Notes under the pieces: generated by a model | Databases searched by the model: none | Told to the model about the DNA's origin: nothing | What the model saw: the letters and a program-made list of their open reading frames with translations, nothing else | Position numbers and translations under genes: made by a program | Shown: piece by piece, positions 26,547 to 35,216 of the stretch | Position numbering within the stretch: the first letter of the stretch is position 1 | Layout: every line of letters begins with the position of its first letter | Assembly: GCA_020974905.1 (NCBI GenBank) | Contig: CP087563.1 | Coordinates: forward strand, 6,882,001-6,946,000 | Length of the DNA: 64,000 nucleotides | Reading direction: 5' to 3' | From: Planctomycetes bacterium syqfu | GTDB lineage: Bacteria; Planctomycetota; Phycisphaerae; Phycisphaerales; Phycisphaeraceae

Positions 26547-27686
26547 ATGTTTCGACGTTGTCTCTTGTTGGTCTTACTGTGTTTGTCATTTGTCTGGCCT
26601 GTCATGGCTCAGGATGGCAAGCCGGCGTTTAACCAATCGCTTGAAGGTTCGACTGCGCGCAAGCAACTGCTCCGCGGGTTCACCGTCGGTAGAATGCGTG
26701 AAAGCTCGATCGACAAAGCTGCCAACAAGTGGCATGCCAACCATGTCCGTTACATGATCCGAACGCAGTTTCAGGCACGTGTCCAGAAACTCACCTATCA
26801 ACAGAGTTGGGAAAAAATCATCAACGATCTGCCCGGTGAATTGGATCAATGCAAGAAGCTTGGGATGACCGCGGTACTTTGTCTCTTTGAGTTACCCAAT
26901 GACAATGCGCTGAACTATCCCAGGGGACGCGAGAAACTCACCGCATTCTGGAACGATGATTCCAATCGCAAGTTACTCATCAAGTGTTGGCAGCAAATCG
27001 CTCAAATCTGTCAAGACCGTGATCAGGACATCTGGTTTGAAATACTCAATGAACCCCTGGATTGGCAGGACTTCCCCAAGCCTCCCAAACACTGGCGTTC
27101 CTGGGCACAGCAGGCCATCAATGCCATCCGTCAAATCGACAAGAAGCATCCGGTCGTCATCGAAGTCGGCCCCGGCGGTTTATGCTGGGCGTTTAAGGAT
27201 TTTGAGCCATTGGAAGATGATTACATCATCTACGCAACACACCAATACCAGCCGCATCAATACACTCATCAGGGGATCAAAAACATCAAGCAGACGGATC
27301 TCAAACAAGCCTATCTTGACATGCACCAACCCTGGCCTGGTGAATATTCAGATACCGGCGGGGGGTGGTGGGATAAGAGTCGGTTGCGCACCGAACTCAA
27401 GCCGTTGATTGACTTTCAACAAAGACACAAGGTGCGTATTTACATCAGTGAATTCAGTGCGATCAAGTGGGCGCCGGATGCTGAAAAATACCTGCGCGAC
27501 AGCATCGAACTCTACGAGGAACTGGGTTGGGATTGGTCCTACCATGCCCTGGATGAATGGCCGGGTTGGAGTCTGGAACACACGGATGCCTTTGACACAC
27601 CCCAGCAAGCCAAACGTTCTGAAACACCAACCGAACGTGCCAAGGTCGTCAAGCATTTTATGGATCGAAATCTGAGGGACGAGTAA
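26547..27686 (+). CDS. Secreted GH5-like glycoside hydrolase
   Basis: 379 residues from the ATG at 26547 (GGAGAG upstream). Signal peptide RCLLLVLLCLSFVWPVMAQ. A single TIM-barrel domain: LLRGFTVGRM, ANHVRYMIR, CKKLGMTAVLCLFELP, IWFEILNEPLDW (acid/base Glu at about 168 in N-E-P), YATHQYQPHQYTHQG and RIYISEFSAIKW (nucleophile Glu at about 302). Both catalytic glutamates of GH5 are present. The substrate cannot be told; family members act on cellulose, mannan, xylan or beta-glucans. It is second in the pseudopilin cassette and convergent with a GntR/LacI hybrid regulator. Confidence 0.88.
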   Translation: MFRRCLLLVLLCLSFVWPVMAQDGKPAFNQSLEGSTARKQLLRGFTVGRMRESSIDKAANKWHANHVRYMIRTQFQARVQKLTYQQSWEKIINDLPGELDQCKKLGMTAVLCLFELPNDNALNYPRGREKLTAFWNDDSNRKLLIKCWQQIAQICQDRDQDIWFEILNEPLDWQDFPKPPKHWRSWAQQAINAIRQIDKKHPVVIEVGPGGLCWAFKDFEPLEDDYIIYATHQYQPHQYTHQGIKNIKQTDLKQAYLDMHQPWPGEYSDTGGGWWDKSRLRTELKPLIDFQQRHKVRIYISEFSAIKWAPDAEKYLRDSIELYEELGWDWSYHALDEWPGWSLEHTDAFDTPQQAKRSETPTERAKVVKHFMDRNLRDE

Positions 27687-27732
27687 ACGAACTTACCATC
27701 TCAAGTTCGTTGAGAACGTGTCGGTATGATGT

Positions 27733-28857
27733 TTACGGAGTTAGACGCCTGGATTCCTGGCGTACCACGCGATGCCGCATATTGCCTTTGATCATGCCTT
27801 CGTCAAGCAGGGTGATCGCTTTGTGGAACAACCCCAACTGATCCATCATCCAATTGGTGATGTTGGCTCGGTGCATCAGCTTCAGATCGCGTGACGCATG
27901 GATATGTCTGAAAGAGACGATGGGCATGTCCCCGAGCATATCCAGCCAATCATGCTGGGCAAGGACATAATTCAGATACTGATCCTGCGGGCAGATCACC
28001 GCGTCATACTTCCCGCTGGTGAGCATCGGCCCAATCACCTGTGCCCGTTGGGCAGCCAGTGTGAAATCACCATCCTGACATTGGTTGATAATTTGTAATA
28101 CCGGTTCCCCAGCGATAGCAAGTCCCTTGATCACAGCATGTTTCTTGCACTGATCCGAGATCGCATTTTTCAATTCATCAAACGTCGGGATCGCAACCGG
28201 ATCACAGATCACCATGATGTTCTTGCATTGTTTGCTTGCCAGAAAATCCACCATTTCACGCCCGGCTTTGTCATAGTCATGCACCACCGCAGGTGCGTTG
28301 ACACCGGGAATCAAACGATCAACGAGTACCGTCGGGATACGCTTGACGACCTGGCTCAAGTAATCCGTATTGTCATCATTATCCACTGGCCAAAGTAGCA
28401 GGCCGTTGATGCCGTTGTCGATCAGATGGTCAATGATCTGTTGTTCACGCCGCGAATCGTTGTCTGATGTTTTGACCACGCAGAAGTTCGAGCGATCTTC
28501 CATCGCCTGTTCCAGACCACGTTGCAGCGTCACCGACGCCAGGCTGTGATACGGCTGAACCAAGGCGATCCAATGGGCGGTAGTCGCACAATCATCAGGC
28601 GTTAGAACCTTGACGCCGATGCCGTGTTGGGATTCGACAATCCGCTCAGTTTCCAACTGCTGGATAGCACGTTGGACGGCATTATGGCTTAAACCAAGGG
28701 ATTTTGAGAGCTGGCGAATCGAAGGCAGCAGCGAATTGGCCGGATACTCACCATGTTTGATCCGCTGCTTGATGAGTCGGGCAGCTTCCAGATACAACGG
28801 GGATCGGCCCGTGGCGATCGTGGGCATTGGTGATTCGGGTTGTTCTGTCGGTTTCAC
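27733..28857 (-). CDS. GntR/LacI hybrid transcriptional regulator, second copy
   Basis: 374 residues with a GTG start at 28857 (an internal Met at 28827 is the alternative). GntR winged helix at about 18-85: LYLEAARLIKQRIKHGEYPANSLLPSIRQLSKSLGLSHNAVQRAIQQLE. LacI-type sensor after residue 95: IALVQPYHSLAS, INGLLLWPV, PTVLVDRLIPGVNAPAVVHDYDKAGREMVDFL, YDAVICPQDQYLNYVLAQ. It is convergent with the GH5-like gene and 59 nt downstream of a GNAT gene on the same strand. It probably governs the 25821-27686 cassette or the importer. Confidence 0.85.
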   Translation of the reverse strand: MKPTEQPESPMPTIATGRSPLYLEAARLIKQRIKHGEYPANSLLPSIRQLSKSLGLSHNAVQRAIQQLETERIVESQHGIGVKVLTPDDCATTAHWIALVQPYHSLASVTLQRGLEQAMEDRSNFCVVKTSDNDSRREQQIIDHLIDNGINGLLLWPVDNDDNTDYLSQVVKRIPTVLVDRLIPGVNAPAVVHDYDKAGREMVDFLASKQCKNIMVICDPVAIPTFDELKNAISDQCKKHAVIKGLAIAGEPVLQIINQCQDGDFTLAAQRAQVIGPMLTSGKYDAVICPQDQYLNYVLAQHDWLDMLGDMPIVSFRHIHASRDLKLMHRANITNWMMDQLGLFHKAITLLDEGMIKGNMRHRVVRQESRRLTP

Positions 28858-28916
28858 GCGTTGGACTCGTCAGACGGATCGAATGAATGCAAAACATCAT
28901 TTTATCAATTACCCGA

Positions 28917-29519
28917 TCACGTGCATGATTTGAGCCAGAACATCAGCGATTGAATCGTCTCTGTCTTGTTGCCAATCTCTTTCCACGGCAGCTTCATGAT
29001 CATCTCCGGCTGTGGTGTAAAGCCACGTTTGTTCCAGAAGACATCATGTGGGCGATACCCCACAGGTCGTCTGGGATCTTGCTCCTCCCGGATCACCGCA
29101 GCAAAAGCGAGATAGTCAAAGTTCTGTTTCAGTGACTGAGCATGCGCTTCACGCTCATCAAAAAAGCGATGACCGATTCCCTGCCCCCGGTAGGCTGGCA
29201 ACAAGACCGACTCCCCAAAGTAGAACACCTTGGCGGGATCGATTTTTAGTTCAATGAAAGGTTGCTTAAAGGCGTCGGTTTCATCGGCAAGCGGTAGGGC
29301 GGTTGAGGCACCGACAATCGCATCGCCGTCCATCGCAAGCACGATGACGCTTCCCGGTGATCGAACATATTGCTTGATGTATTGCTGCTCGTAGGCCATG
29401 TCTCCGTCATACAGATACGGGAACTCACGAAACACCGCGATGCGCAGTTTTGCCAGATCCGCAGCATGTGATTCTGCTTCCTTGCCAAACACACACTTGA
29501 CCTGATCGACTTGCGGCAT
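28917..29519 (-). CDS. GNAT-family N-acetyltransferase
   Basis: 200 residues from the ATG at 29517-29519, which has a strong SD (GGAGG, 5 nt upstream). GNAT core: LRIAVFREFPYLYDGD, SVIVLAMDGDAIVGASTALPL, YFGESVLLPAYRGQGIGHRFFDEREAHAQ (acetyl-CoA loop R-G-Q-G-I-G intact), and VGYRPHDVFWNKRGF. It resembles GNATs acting on small molecules; substrate unknown. The hybrid regulator follows. Confidence 0.88.
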   Translation of the reverse strand: MPQVDQVKCVFGKEAESHAADLAKLRIAVFREFPYLYDGDMAYEQQYIKQYVRSPGSVIVLAMDGDAIVGASTALPLADETDAFKQPFIELKIDPAKVFYFGESVLLPAYRGQGIGHRFFDEREAHAQSLKQNFDYLAFAAVIREEQDPRRPVGYRPHDVFWNKRGFTPQPEMIMKLPWKEIGNKTETIQSLMFWLKSCT

Positions 29520-29679
29520 TGAAACCTCCGTATGGCTAGCATGTTCGTCCGGGCAGTTTAGCACAGTCAGGTAAGCCACTCACCTGTGAAATGCACACTT
29601 ACCCCAACTCAGACAATGCAAAAACAATCTTTTGTAGCTATCATTTGGTATTCATGTCCGATTTTAAAAGGCGGCGAAG

Positions 29680-30696
29680 GTGAGTAAACGGTCCACAGGC
29701 TCCAAAAAAACGGGTTCAACCAAGTCATCAAACAAGAAGTTGTCCTCCATCTATGACTTGGCCAAACAGACTGGCTTATCCACCAGTACCATCAGTCGCG
29801 TGCTCAATCAACGCGGTCGCATCAGTGAGAAAACCCGACTCCAGGTTTTGGCGGCTGCCCGTGCTGCCGGATTCAAGCCCCGCGCTGCCGTCCGTCGGAG
29901 TACTGTCGCGCTGGTTGTCGACCGCATGCGTTATGCCATCTACGGCGGATTCGTGCCCATTGCCCTATCCCAACTCATCTGTGAGATGGCGCACTATGAC
30001 ATCACCGCAGAGATCTATACCGAAGATAATGTCGATCAACTGGGAACGCGCTTTGTCGATGGTGTGATTGCTTTGACATGGGATCAGCAGACGCTGGAGA
30101 AACTCCAAAGCCTGGAGTCCGTGCCGGTGGTTCTGGTTAACCGACAAGGCGTGGACGCGTTTAGCAGTGTTGCAACGGATCATGCGCTGGGTGGTCGCCT
30201 GGCAGGTGAACACTTCATTGAAAATGGCCACAAGAAAATCGCCTTCATCGCTGAAGAGGATGACTGGGGATTTGAACAGCGTGTTGCGGGTTTGCGTGCT
30301 GCCATGTCGGATGCAAATATTCCCCATGAGAACCTGCTCATCGGCGTGACCAACCACCAACCATTGCATCAGACACTCACCGAGTTGCTGGATAACCAAC
30401 CCACGGCATTGGTTATCGGTGGCGAAGACCTGACCATTCAGGCAATGCACGAGTTGACCACGCTCATGCATATCAAAATCCCAGGGGAGCTTTCTGTCAT
30501 CGGCATGGAAGTTTCCTGCGTCTCGGAATTCGTCAATCCACCACTGACAACCCTGGCGCAACCTTTGGATCAACTGGCTTCGGAAGTACTCGCGCTGCTG
30601 CATGAAAGTATCAACAGCAACGATACGGCTCCGCGTCAGGTTATGATCGGCACAACGCTCATTCAGCGAAAGTCCGTCGCCCAGCCACACCAGTAA
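29680..30696 (+). CDS. LacI-family transcriptional regulator
   Basis: 338 residues from a GTG at 29680 (AAAGG 8-10 nt upstream). A Lys/Ser-rich start is followed by the LacI HTH (SIYDLAKQTGLSTSTISRVLNQRGRISEKTRLQVLAAARAAGFKP) at about 24-70, then the sensor domain (VDGVIALTWDQQT, DHALGGRLAGEHFIENGHKKIAFIAEEDD, TALVIGGEDLTIQAMHEL). It precedes the heparinase-like gene on the same strand and probably regulates the 30-38.7 kb glycan genes. Confidence 0.93.
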   Translation: MSKRSTGSKKTGSTKSSNKKLSSIYDLAKQTGLSTSTISRVLNQRGRISEKTRLQVLAAARAAGFKPRAAVRRSTVALVVDRMRYAIYGGFVPIALSQLICEMAHYDITAEIYTEDNVDQLGTRFVDGVIALTWDQQTLEKLQSLESVPVVLVNRQGVDAFSSVATDHALGGRLAGEHFIENGHKKIAFIAEEDDWGFEQRVAGLRAAMSDANIPHENLLIGVTNHQPLHQTLTELLDNQPTALVIGGEDLTIQAMHELTTLMHIKIPGELSVIGMEVSCVSEFVNPPLTTLAQPLDQLASEVLALLHESINSNDTAPRQVMIGTTLIQRKSVAQPHQ

Positions 30697-30825
30697 AGCA
30701 AACTGCCATCGCAATCATCGATCACGCTCTAACTCTCAGTGACACTGATACTGCTGCATGAATTTCTGGGTAACTATCAGTTCAAGCAGGATTGCTTTTG
30801 TTTTCTCACATGCAATGATTGCGAT

Positions 30826-33800
30826 ATGAGTATTGCACCATCTACATCGTCATCCAACCAGCACCTTGATTTCATTGAGCAAGCCATTGCCGATATGCGT
30901 TATGAAACTGCACGTCGGCATTGTGAGTTGACACATCACTCAGGGCAGATCAGTGATTTGGACTATCACCGTTTGCTTTTTGAAGTGGGGATTGGTTTGG
31001 CAGATATGCCGATTTCGCTTGCTGCCATCGAGCAGTCGGATGCCAGTGCGTTTGAACATGCCCTGATGCAGATGCGCTACTTCGGTCGGTTTAATAACAC
31101 CGGCGCTTACCGCACATCCATCGAAAAGTCGCAGGGCTATACGCAGTTTGAATACGTCAAAATGATGTCGGAGAAAATGTTTGAGTGGTATGAAAAAGCA
31201 CACGCATTGGCACCGACTCAGGATGATCATGATCGCATTGATGACTACGCGGTGATGTATGTTGATGCGGACTTGCCGTCATCCATCAAGCAGCGTTTAC
31301 TCTCCCGCAAGAAACAAAAACATGAAGTCACAAAGCCTGTCACTATTGTGAAACAAACCGGCCAGATCACAGGCAGGATTTTACTTGAAGACAATCAACC
31401 CGCAGCCCATGTCCGCGTGGTCCTGGGGTTGGAGATGGATTATAAGCCCATCGATGCGCTGTCCTACTTTTCGTCAGACATGCATTACGCCCCCAGGATC
31501 GGCAAGCTTGAAAGTCTGCAAACCCAGACCGATGCGGATGGTCACTTTGCGCTTCAACAGGTTCCCGTCGGATGTCATGCATTTTTAGCTGTTTGCCTGG
31601 ACCCCAATGTTCATGCCAATTGCACACGGTTTGTTGCCAGAGATATCACGGTGCATGCGGACCGTGCAACACATCTGGATCGACAGATCAAGCCCTGGGA
31701 AAGTGCGCCGCCCAAGGCTTTGCCGGTGGATTTGCCGACACTACCCAAGCTCTGGAAAGCGCGTTCGAGTATCTGGGAGCGAATTGGTCATGCGACTTTG
31801 CGCAACGATTTTGCTTATGACTTCCCGCGTCAGTTGGTGACACTGGATTGTCCATCGGAACTCCAGGAAGAGCAGGTTGATCCGGAGTCGATCTTCGTTG
31901 TGGATACCCAATCACCGGATCGCCCGCAGCTTTGTCAGTTGGCCGATGGCAAGGTGCTTTGCATGACCAGTCTCAATGCCTACGCTGTCAAACGTCTGGT
32001 GATCTACCGACGCATCAGCGGGGAACAACCTGCTTCCAATATTGCACGCCCGACGCATCTGTCGCTGGAGATCGAACCAAACCAGCATCGCCTTGTCATC
32101 GACACACAGACCGCTGCCTTTGCCATTCCCTATGATTCACAACAAATCACCGGCCCACTATTGGCCATCCAGGGACAGGACGGCAAGTGGCGTGGGCAAG
32201 GTCGATTCAATCTCGATGCCGGATTGGAAGTGGTTCACCAACAGACACAAATCATCGAGCAGGGCTTTGTTCGTGCGCAGGTTCACGTGACCTATCAACT
32301 CAGTGATCAATCACAATTCATCTACACGTTCACAGCCTATGACGGTGAACCGACCTTGCTTGCTCACGAAGTGATTCAAACCAACGCAGTCTCGGAGAGC
32401 GGTTTTGAACTGACCATGCCCGACTGTCTTGGCGGACGCGGTTACCTGCATTGGATCGGCGGGAATCGTGGCAGGAGTTGGGAAAACCTCAATGGTGATC
32501 AGGATCGACTTTTAGCCCGTCTGCAGGAACAGACCCCATGGTGGATTCCGCCCCAGGGCTTTGCCTATGCCATGACGCCCAAGTGTCTGGAGGAGGATGA
32601 TTTTATTGCGGTCTTTACCATTCGACGTGGTGAATGGAAGGATGAAGATTTCGATAAGATTTCACACGGCCCGGTGGATGGCAACCGTGAACTGGATTGG
32701 CCGTATCCCGAAATGGTGGGTTCGACGATCTCCATGATCACCGCCAATTACACTGCTCCGACGAATGAGTCTGATGCAAAGGTCGCGTTCCGTTTCCCCA
32801 TGTTCAAGGGCGAACGCTACTGGGGCATTGCAGTCTCTGAGCGTGATTTAAACGATGGTGTCCACAAACATCTCTCCGAGTTGCAACACAAGAACTCCTC
32901 GCCGCGACTGGATGACTTTTATCGTTGGCAACTGGATGTCCCGGATCAGCATCAGCGGCCGATGGTCTGGGGGCTGGACAAACGTATTCTGGAGATGCGA
33001 AAAACCCGTGATTTGCCCGCATTCAAGCATGCATGGGACTACGTTGAGAAACATCCTGGTAAACCCGGTTATGGTGGTTTGTCATTCCTGCTTGAGGCTG
33101 ATCCCCTGATCGCCTGGCAGACGAAAATGCAATTGCTCGCCCAGGCTCCCATTCGATCGCGAATGGCATTGCTCGGTAGAGAATACGCGGACATGTATTC
33201 ACCAGTGGGGGCACGCAATCTTACACCATGGTGTGAGGAGTATGACGCATTGGTTGGCAGTGGCGTCTTTACCGATGATGAAGAACGCCAACTCCGCCAA
33301 TTCTACATGCTCATGGGACACCTTCACCGCACACGCGATTTTATGAACTGGAACTACGGTTCACGCAATGCCAATTTCGAAGCTGACCGCGTTGATGTGG
33401 TTGGCACGGTGGGGCTTGTCTTTCGTGGCAATCCGGATGCCGATGACTTTGTCGAACATGCTATCGAACAAACGCAGCGTGGGATGAAAGCCTACTGCAC
33501 ACCTGCCAGTGGCCGATGGTATGAAAATCCTGCGTGTTACTATCTCCATGCCATGAAGTGTCGCCTGCATGTTCTGATTCGCCTGGCGCAGCATGGCTTG
33601 ATTGAACCCTCCCAAATCGAGTTGCTCAAAGAACTGCTGGGCTGGGGCATTCTCTTGCTCACACCGCCAATCCCGCAAACCTACCCGCAGATGGCTTTGC
33701 CTTGCGACGATCAGACATTTCAAGAGTTGCAAAAAGTTCGACGTGTGGCTCCGATTGGTGACCATGCATCGCTTGGCAGCGAAATCCCCGAACACTGGGC

Positions 33801-35061
33801 GATCATGGCGGACTACTTTGACCAAAGTGATCCTGAATTTGCAAACCAGTTGCGCTGGGCATTTGTCAATGCCTCAAGCCCCGGAGATAACCACGGCGAT
33901 ATCCCGTTATACCTGTCTCATCCGCATGTGGCAGATACAGGTGTGGACCATCTGCCGACGTTAAACAGTCGCGTACTCGAAGGCTTTGGCAGTGTCTTTC
34001 GCGATCACTTCAATACGCCCAACGAGTTTTACCTGCTCTTTAAACTCGGACCCGGCGGGTATCGCTATCACCGCACCGAAGGCAGCATCATTCTCTTTGT
34101 CGATGGCAAGCCGCTGATTTATGACGGCGGGGAAGACGGCGAAGCCTGGCGTCATTCGACGTTGTCATTCTTTGATACACACATGCCGTTGGCACCGGGA
34201 CACATTACTGAATTTGCAACACTGCCCAATTTGCAATTCTCCAAGGGCGTCAATCCCAAGGCGATCCACCCAGGAGAGCCGGACTTTCTTAATGATGATT
34301 GTCGGCATGAGTTGGTCGACGTTGCCTTTGAGCGCTTTAACTGCAAAGACCCGGTCAACGCACGCAGTGTCTGGTGGATCAAGGATCAGTACGTGTTGAT
34401 GCATGACGATCTGCATCTTGATCCGACCATCCCATCGCATTGGCATCTGCAGGTGGTCGGCCAATCCGAAACGCGCATTGCAGACGGTGATTACCGCTTC
34501 GTCGGACGCTTCGGCACGGACTTGCAGGTGCTCTTGCCCGACCAGAGCTTTGTCGATGAACAGGTGATGGACAACACCTTGAACCTGGGGACCGCTGAGA
34601 AAAACCGTGTCCCATTTTCCATGCGACACTTGCAGGTCTCAGCGGAGAAGGCACAACATTACACCGCCATTCTCCGACCGTTAGGTTCACGTCAACCGGT
34701 TAACGCATCGCTGATCAAACATGGTGAACAAGTCGTTGGCACGCACGTTGTCGGTGACGGCATTGATGATTACCTGTTACACAACCGTGAGACAGCCACG
34801 GTCGATTGGGATGGATTGCATTTCGTCGGAACCGATGGGGCGATGCTCAAGCGGGGGGACGTGACACACCTGATGCTCATGGCTGTGGGCGAGATCACCG
34901 CAAGCAATGTCACGATGATATCCGACGGACCTACAGTTGAGTTGACGGTCGGTCCGACCTTACAGATCAGTGTTATGGGGCCGGGGCAAGTTACGGTGAC
35001 ACTGGATGGGAAAACACATCAGGTTACTGGTGGCGATCAACTCAAGACGTTGGAGCTGTAA
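30826..35061 (+). CDS. Large heparinase II/III-like protein with CarboxypepD_reg domain
   Basis: 1411 residues from the ATG at 30826. There is no signal peptide. An N-terminal helical region (about 1-165) comes first. A CarboxypepD_reg-type beta domain at about 178-285 follows (ITGRILLEDNQPAAHVRVVLGL, TQTDADGHFALQQVPVGCHAFLAV), then beta-rich segments (ETIQTN-like HEVIQTNAVSESGFEL). A helical toroid region runs from about 720 to 1000 (NYGSRNANFEADRVD, GRWYENPACYYLHAMK). The heparinase II/III-like beta-sandwich is at about 1050-1300, with FGSVFRDHFNTPNEFYLLFKLGPGGYRYHRTEGSIILFVDGKPLIYDGGED; the Y-x-x-Y-H cluster is where such lyases hold their catalytic His. Substrate unknown. LacI gene upstream, GH95-like gene convergent. 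Confidence 0.75.
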   Translation: MSIAPSTSSSNQHLDFIEQAIADMRYETARRHCELTHHSGQISDLDYHRLLFEVGIGLADMPISLAAIEQSDASAFEHALMQMRYFGRFNNTGAYRTSIEKSQGYTQFEYVKMMSEKMFEWYEKAHALAPTQDDHDRIDDYAVMYVDADLPSSIKQRLLSRKKQKHEVTKPVTIVKQTGQITGRILLEDNQPAAHVRVVLGLEMDYKPIDALSYFSSDMHYAPRIGKLESLQTQTDADGHFALQQVPVGCHAFLAVCLDPNVHANCTRFVARDITVHADRATHLDRQIKPWESAPPKALPVDLPTLPKLWKARSSIWERIGHATLRNDFAYDFPRQLVTLDCPSELQEEQVDPESIFVVDTQSPDRPQLCQLADGKVLCMTSLNAYAVKRLVIYRRISGEQPASNIARPTHLSLEIEPNQHRLVIDTQTAAFAIPYDSQQITGPLLAIQGQDGKWRGQGRFNLDAGLEVVHQQTQIIEQGFVRAQVHVTYQLSDQSQFIYTFTAYDGEPTLLAHEVIQTNAVSESGFELTMPDCLGGRGYLHWIGGNRGRSWENLNGDQDRLLARLQEQTPWWIPPQGFAYAMTPKCLEEDDFIAVFTIRRGEWKDEDFDKISHGPVDGNRELDWPYPEMVGSTISMITANYTAPTNESDAKVAFRFPMFKGERYWGIAVSERDLNDGVHKHLSELQHKNSSPRLDDFYRWQLDVPDQHQRPMVWGLDKRILEMRKTRDLPAFKHAWDYVEKHPGKPGYGGLSFLLEADPLIAWQTKMQLLAQAPIRSRMALLGREYADMYSPVGARNLTPWCEEYDALVGSGVFTDDEERQLRQFYMLMGHLHRTRDFMNWNYGSRNANFEADRVDVVGTVGLVFRGNPDADDFVEHAIEQTQRGMKAYCTPASGRWYENPACYYLHAMKCRLHVLIRLAQHGLIEPSQIELLKELLGWGILLLTPPIPQTYPQMALPCDDQTFQELQKVRRVAPIGDHASLGSEIPEHWAIMADYFDQSDPEFANQLRWAFVNASSPGDNHGDIPLYLSHPHVADTGVDHLPTLNSRVLEGFGSVFRDHFNTPNEFYLLFKLGPGGYRYHRTEGSIILFVDGKPLIYDGGEDGEAWRHSTLSFFDTHMPLAPGHITEFATLPNLQFSKGVNPKAIHPGEPDFLNDDCRHELVDVAFERFNCKDPVNARSVWWIKDQYVLMHDDLHLDPTIPSHWHLQVVGQSETRIADGDYRFVGRFGTDLQVLLPDQSFVDEQVMDNTLNLGTAEKNRVPFSMRHLQVSAEKAQHYTAILRPLGSRQPVNASLIKHGEQVVGTHVVGDGIDDYLLHNRETATVDWDGLHFVGTDGAMLKRGDVTHLMLMAVGEITASNVTMISDGPTVELTVGPTLQISVMGPGQVTVTLDGKTHQVTGGDQLKTLEL

Positions 35062-35076
35062 TACAACTTGACACTT

Positions 35077-35168
35077 CGTTATTCCCGCGCCCCCGGAAGG
35101 CGGGAATCCAGTGGCATTCTGTGATCACTTGCAAGTCCCACTGGACTCCCGCCTGCGCGGGAGTGACG
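35077..35168. repeat. Composite REP-like palindrome, copy 3
   Basis: Left long half (CGTTATTCCCGCGCCCCCGG...GCGGGAATCCAGTGGCAT), right short half (CCACTGGACTCCCGCC-TGCGCGGGAGTGACG). It lies between two convergent genes, 15 nt after the heparinase-like stop. Confidence 0.88.
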
Positions 35169-35216
35169 GAAGATAAAGACTCATTCCTGGCTATGTTTTG
35201 ACTCAGATGCTTATTA

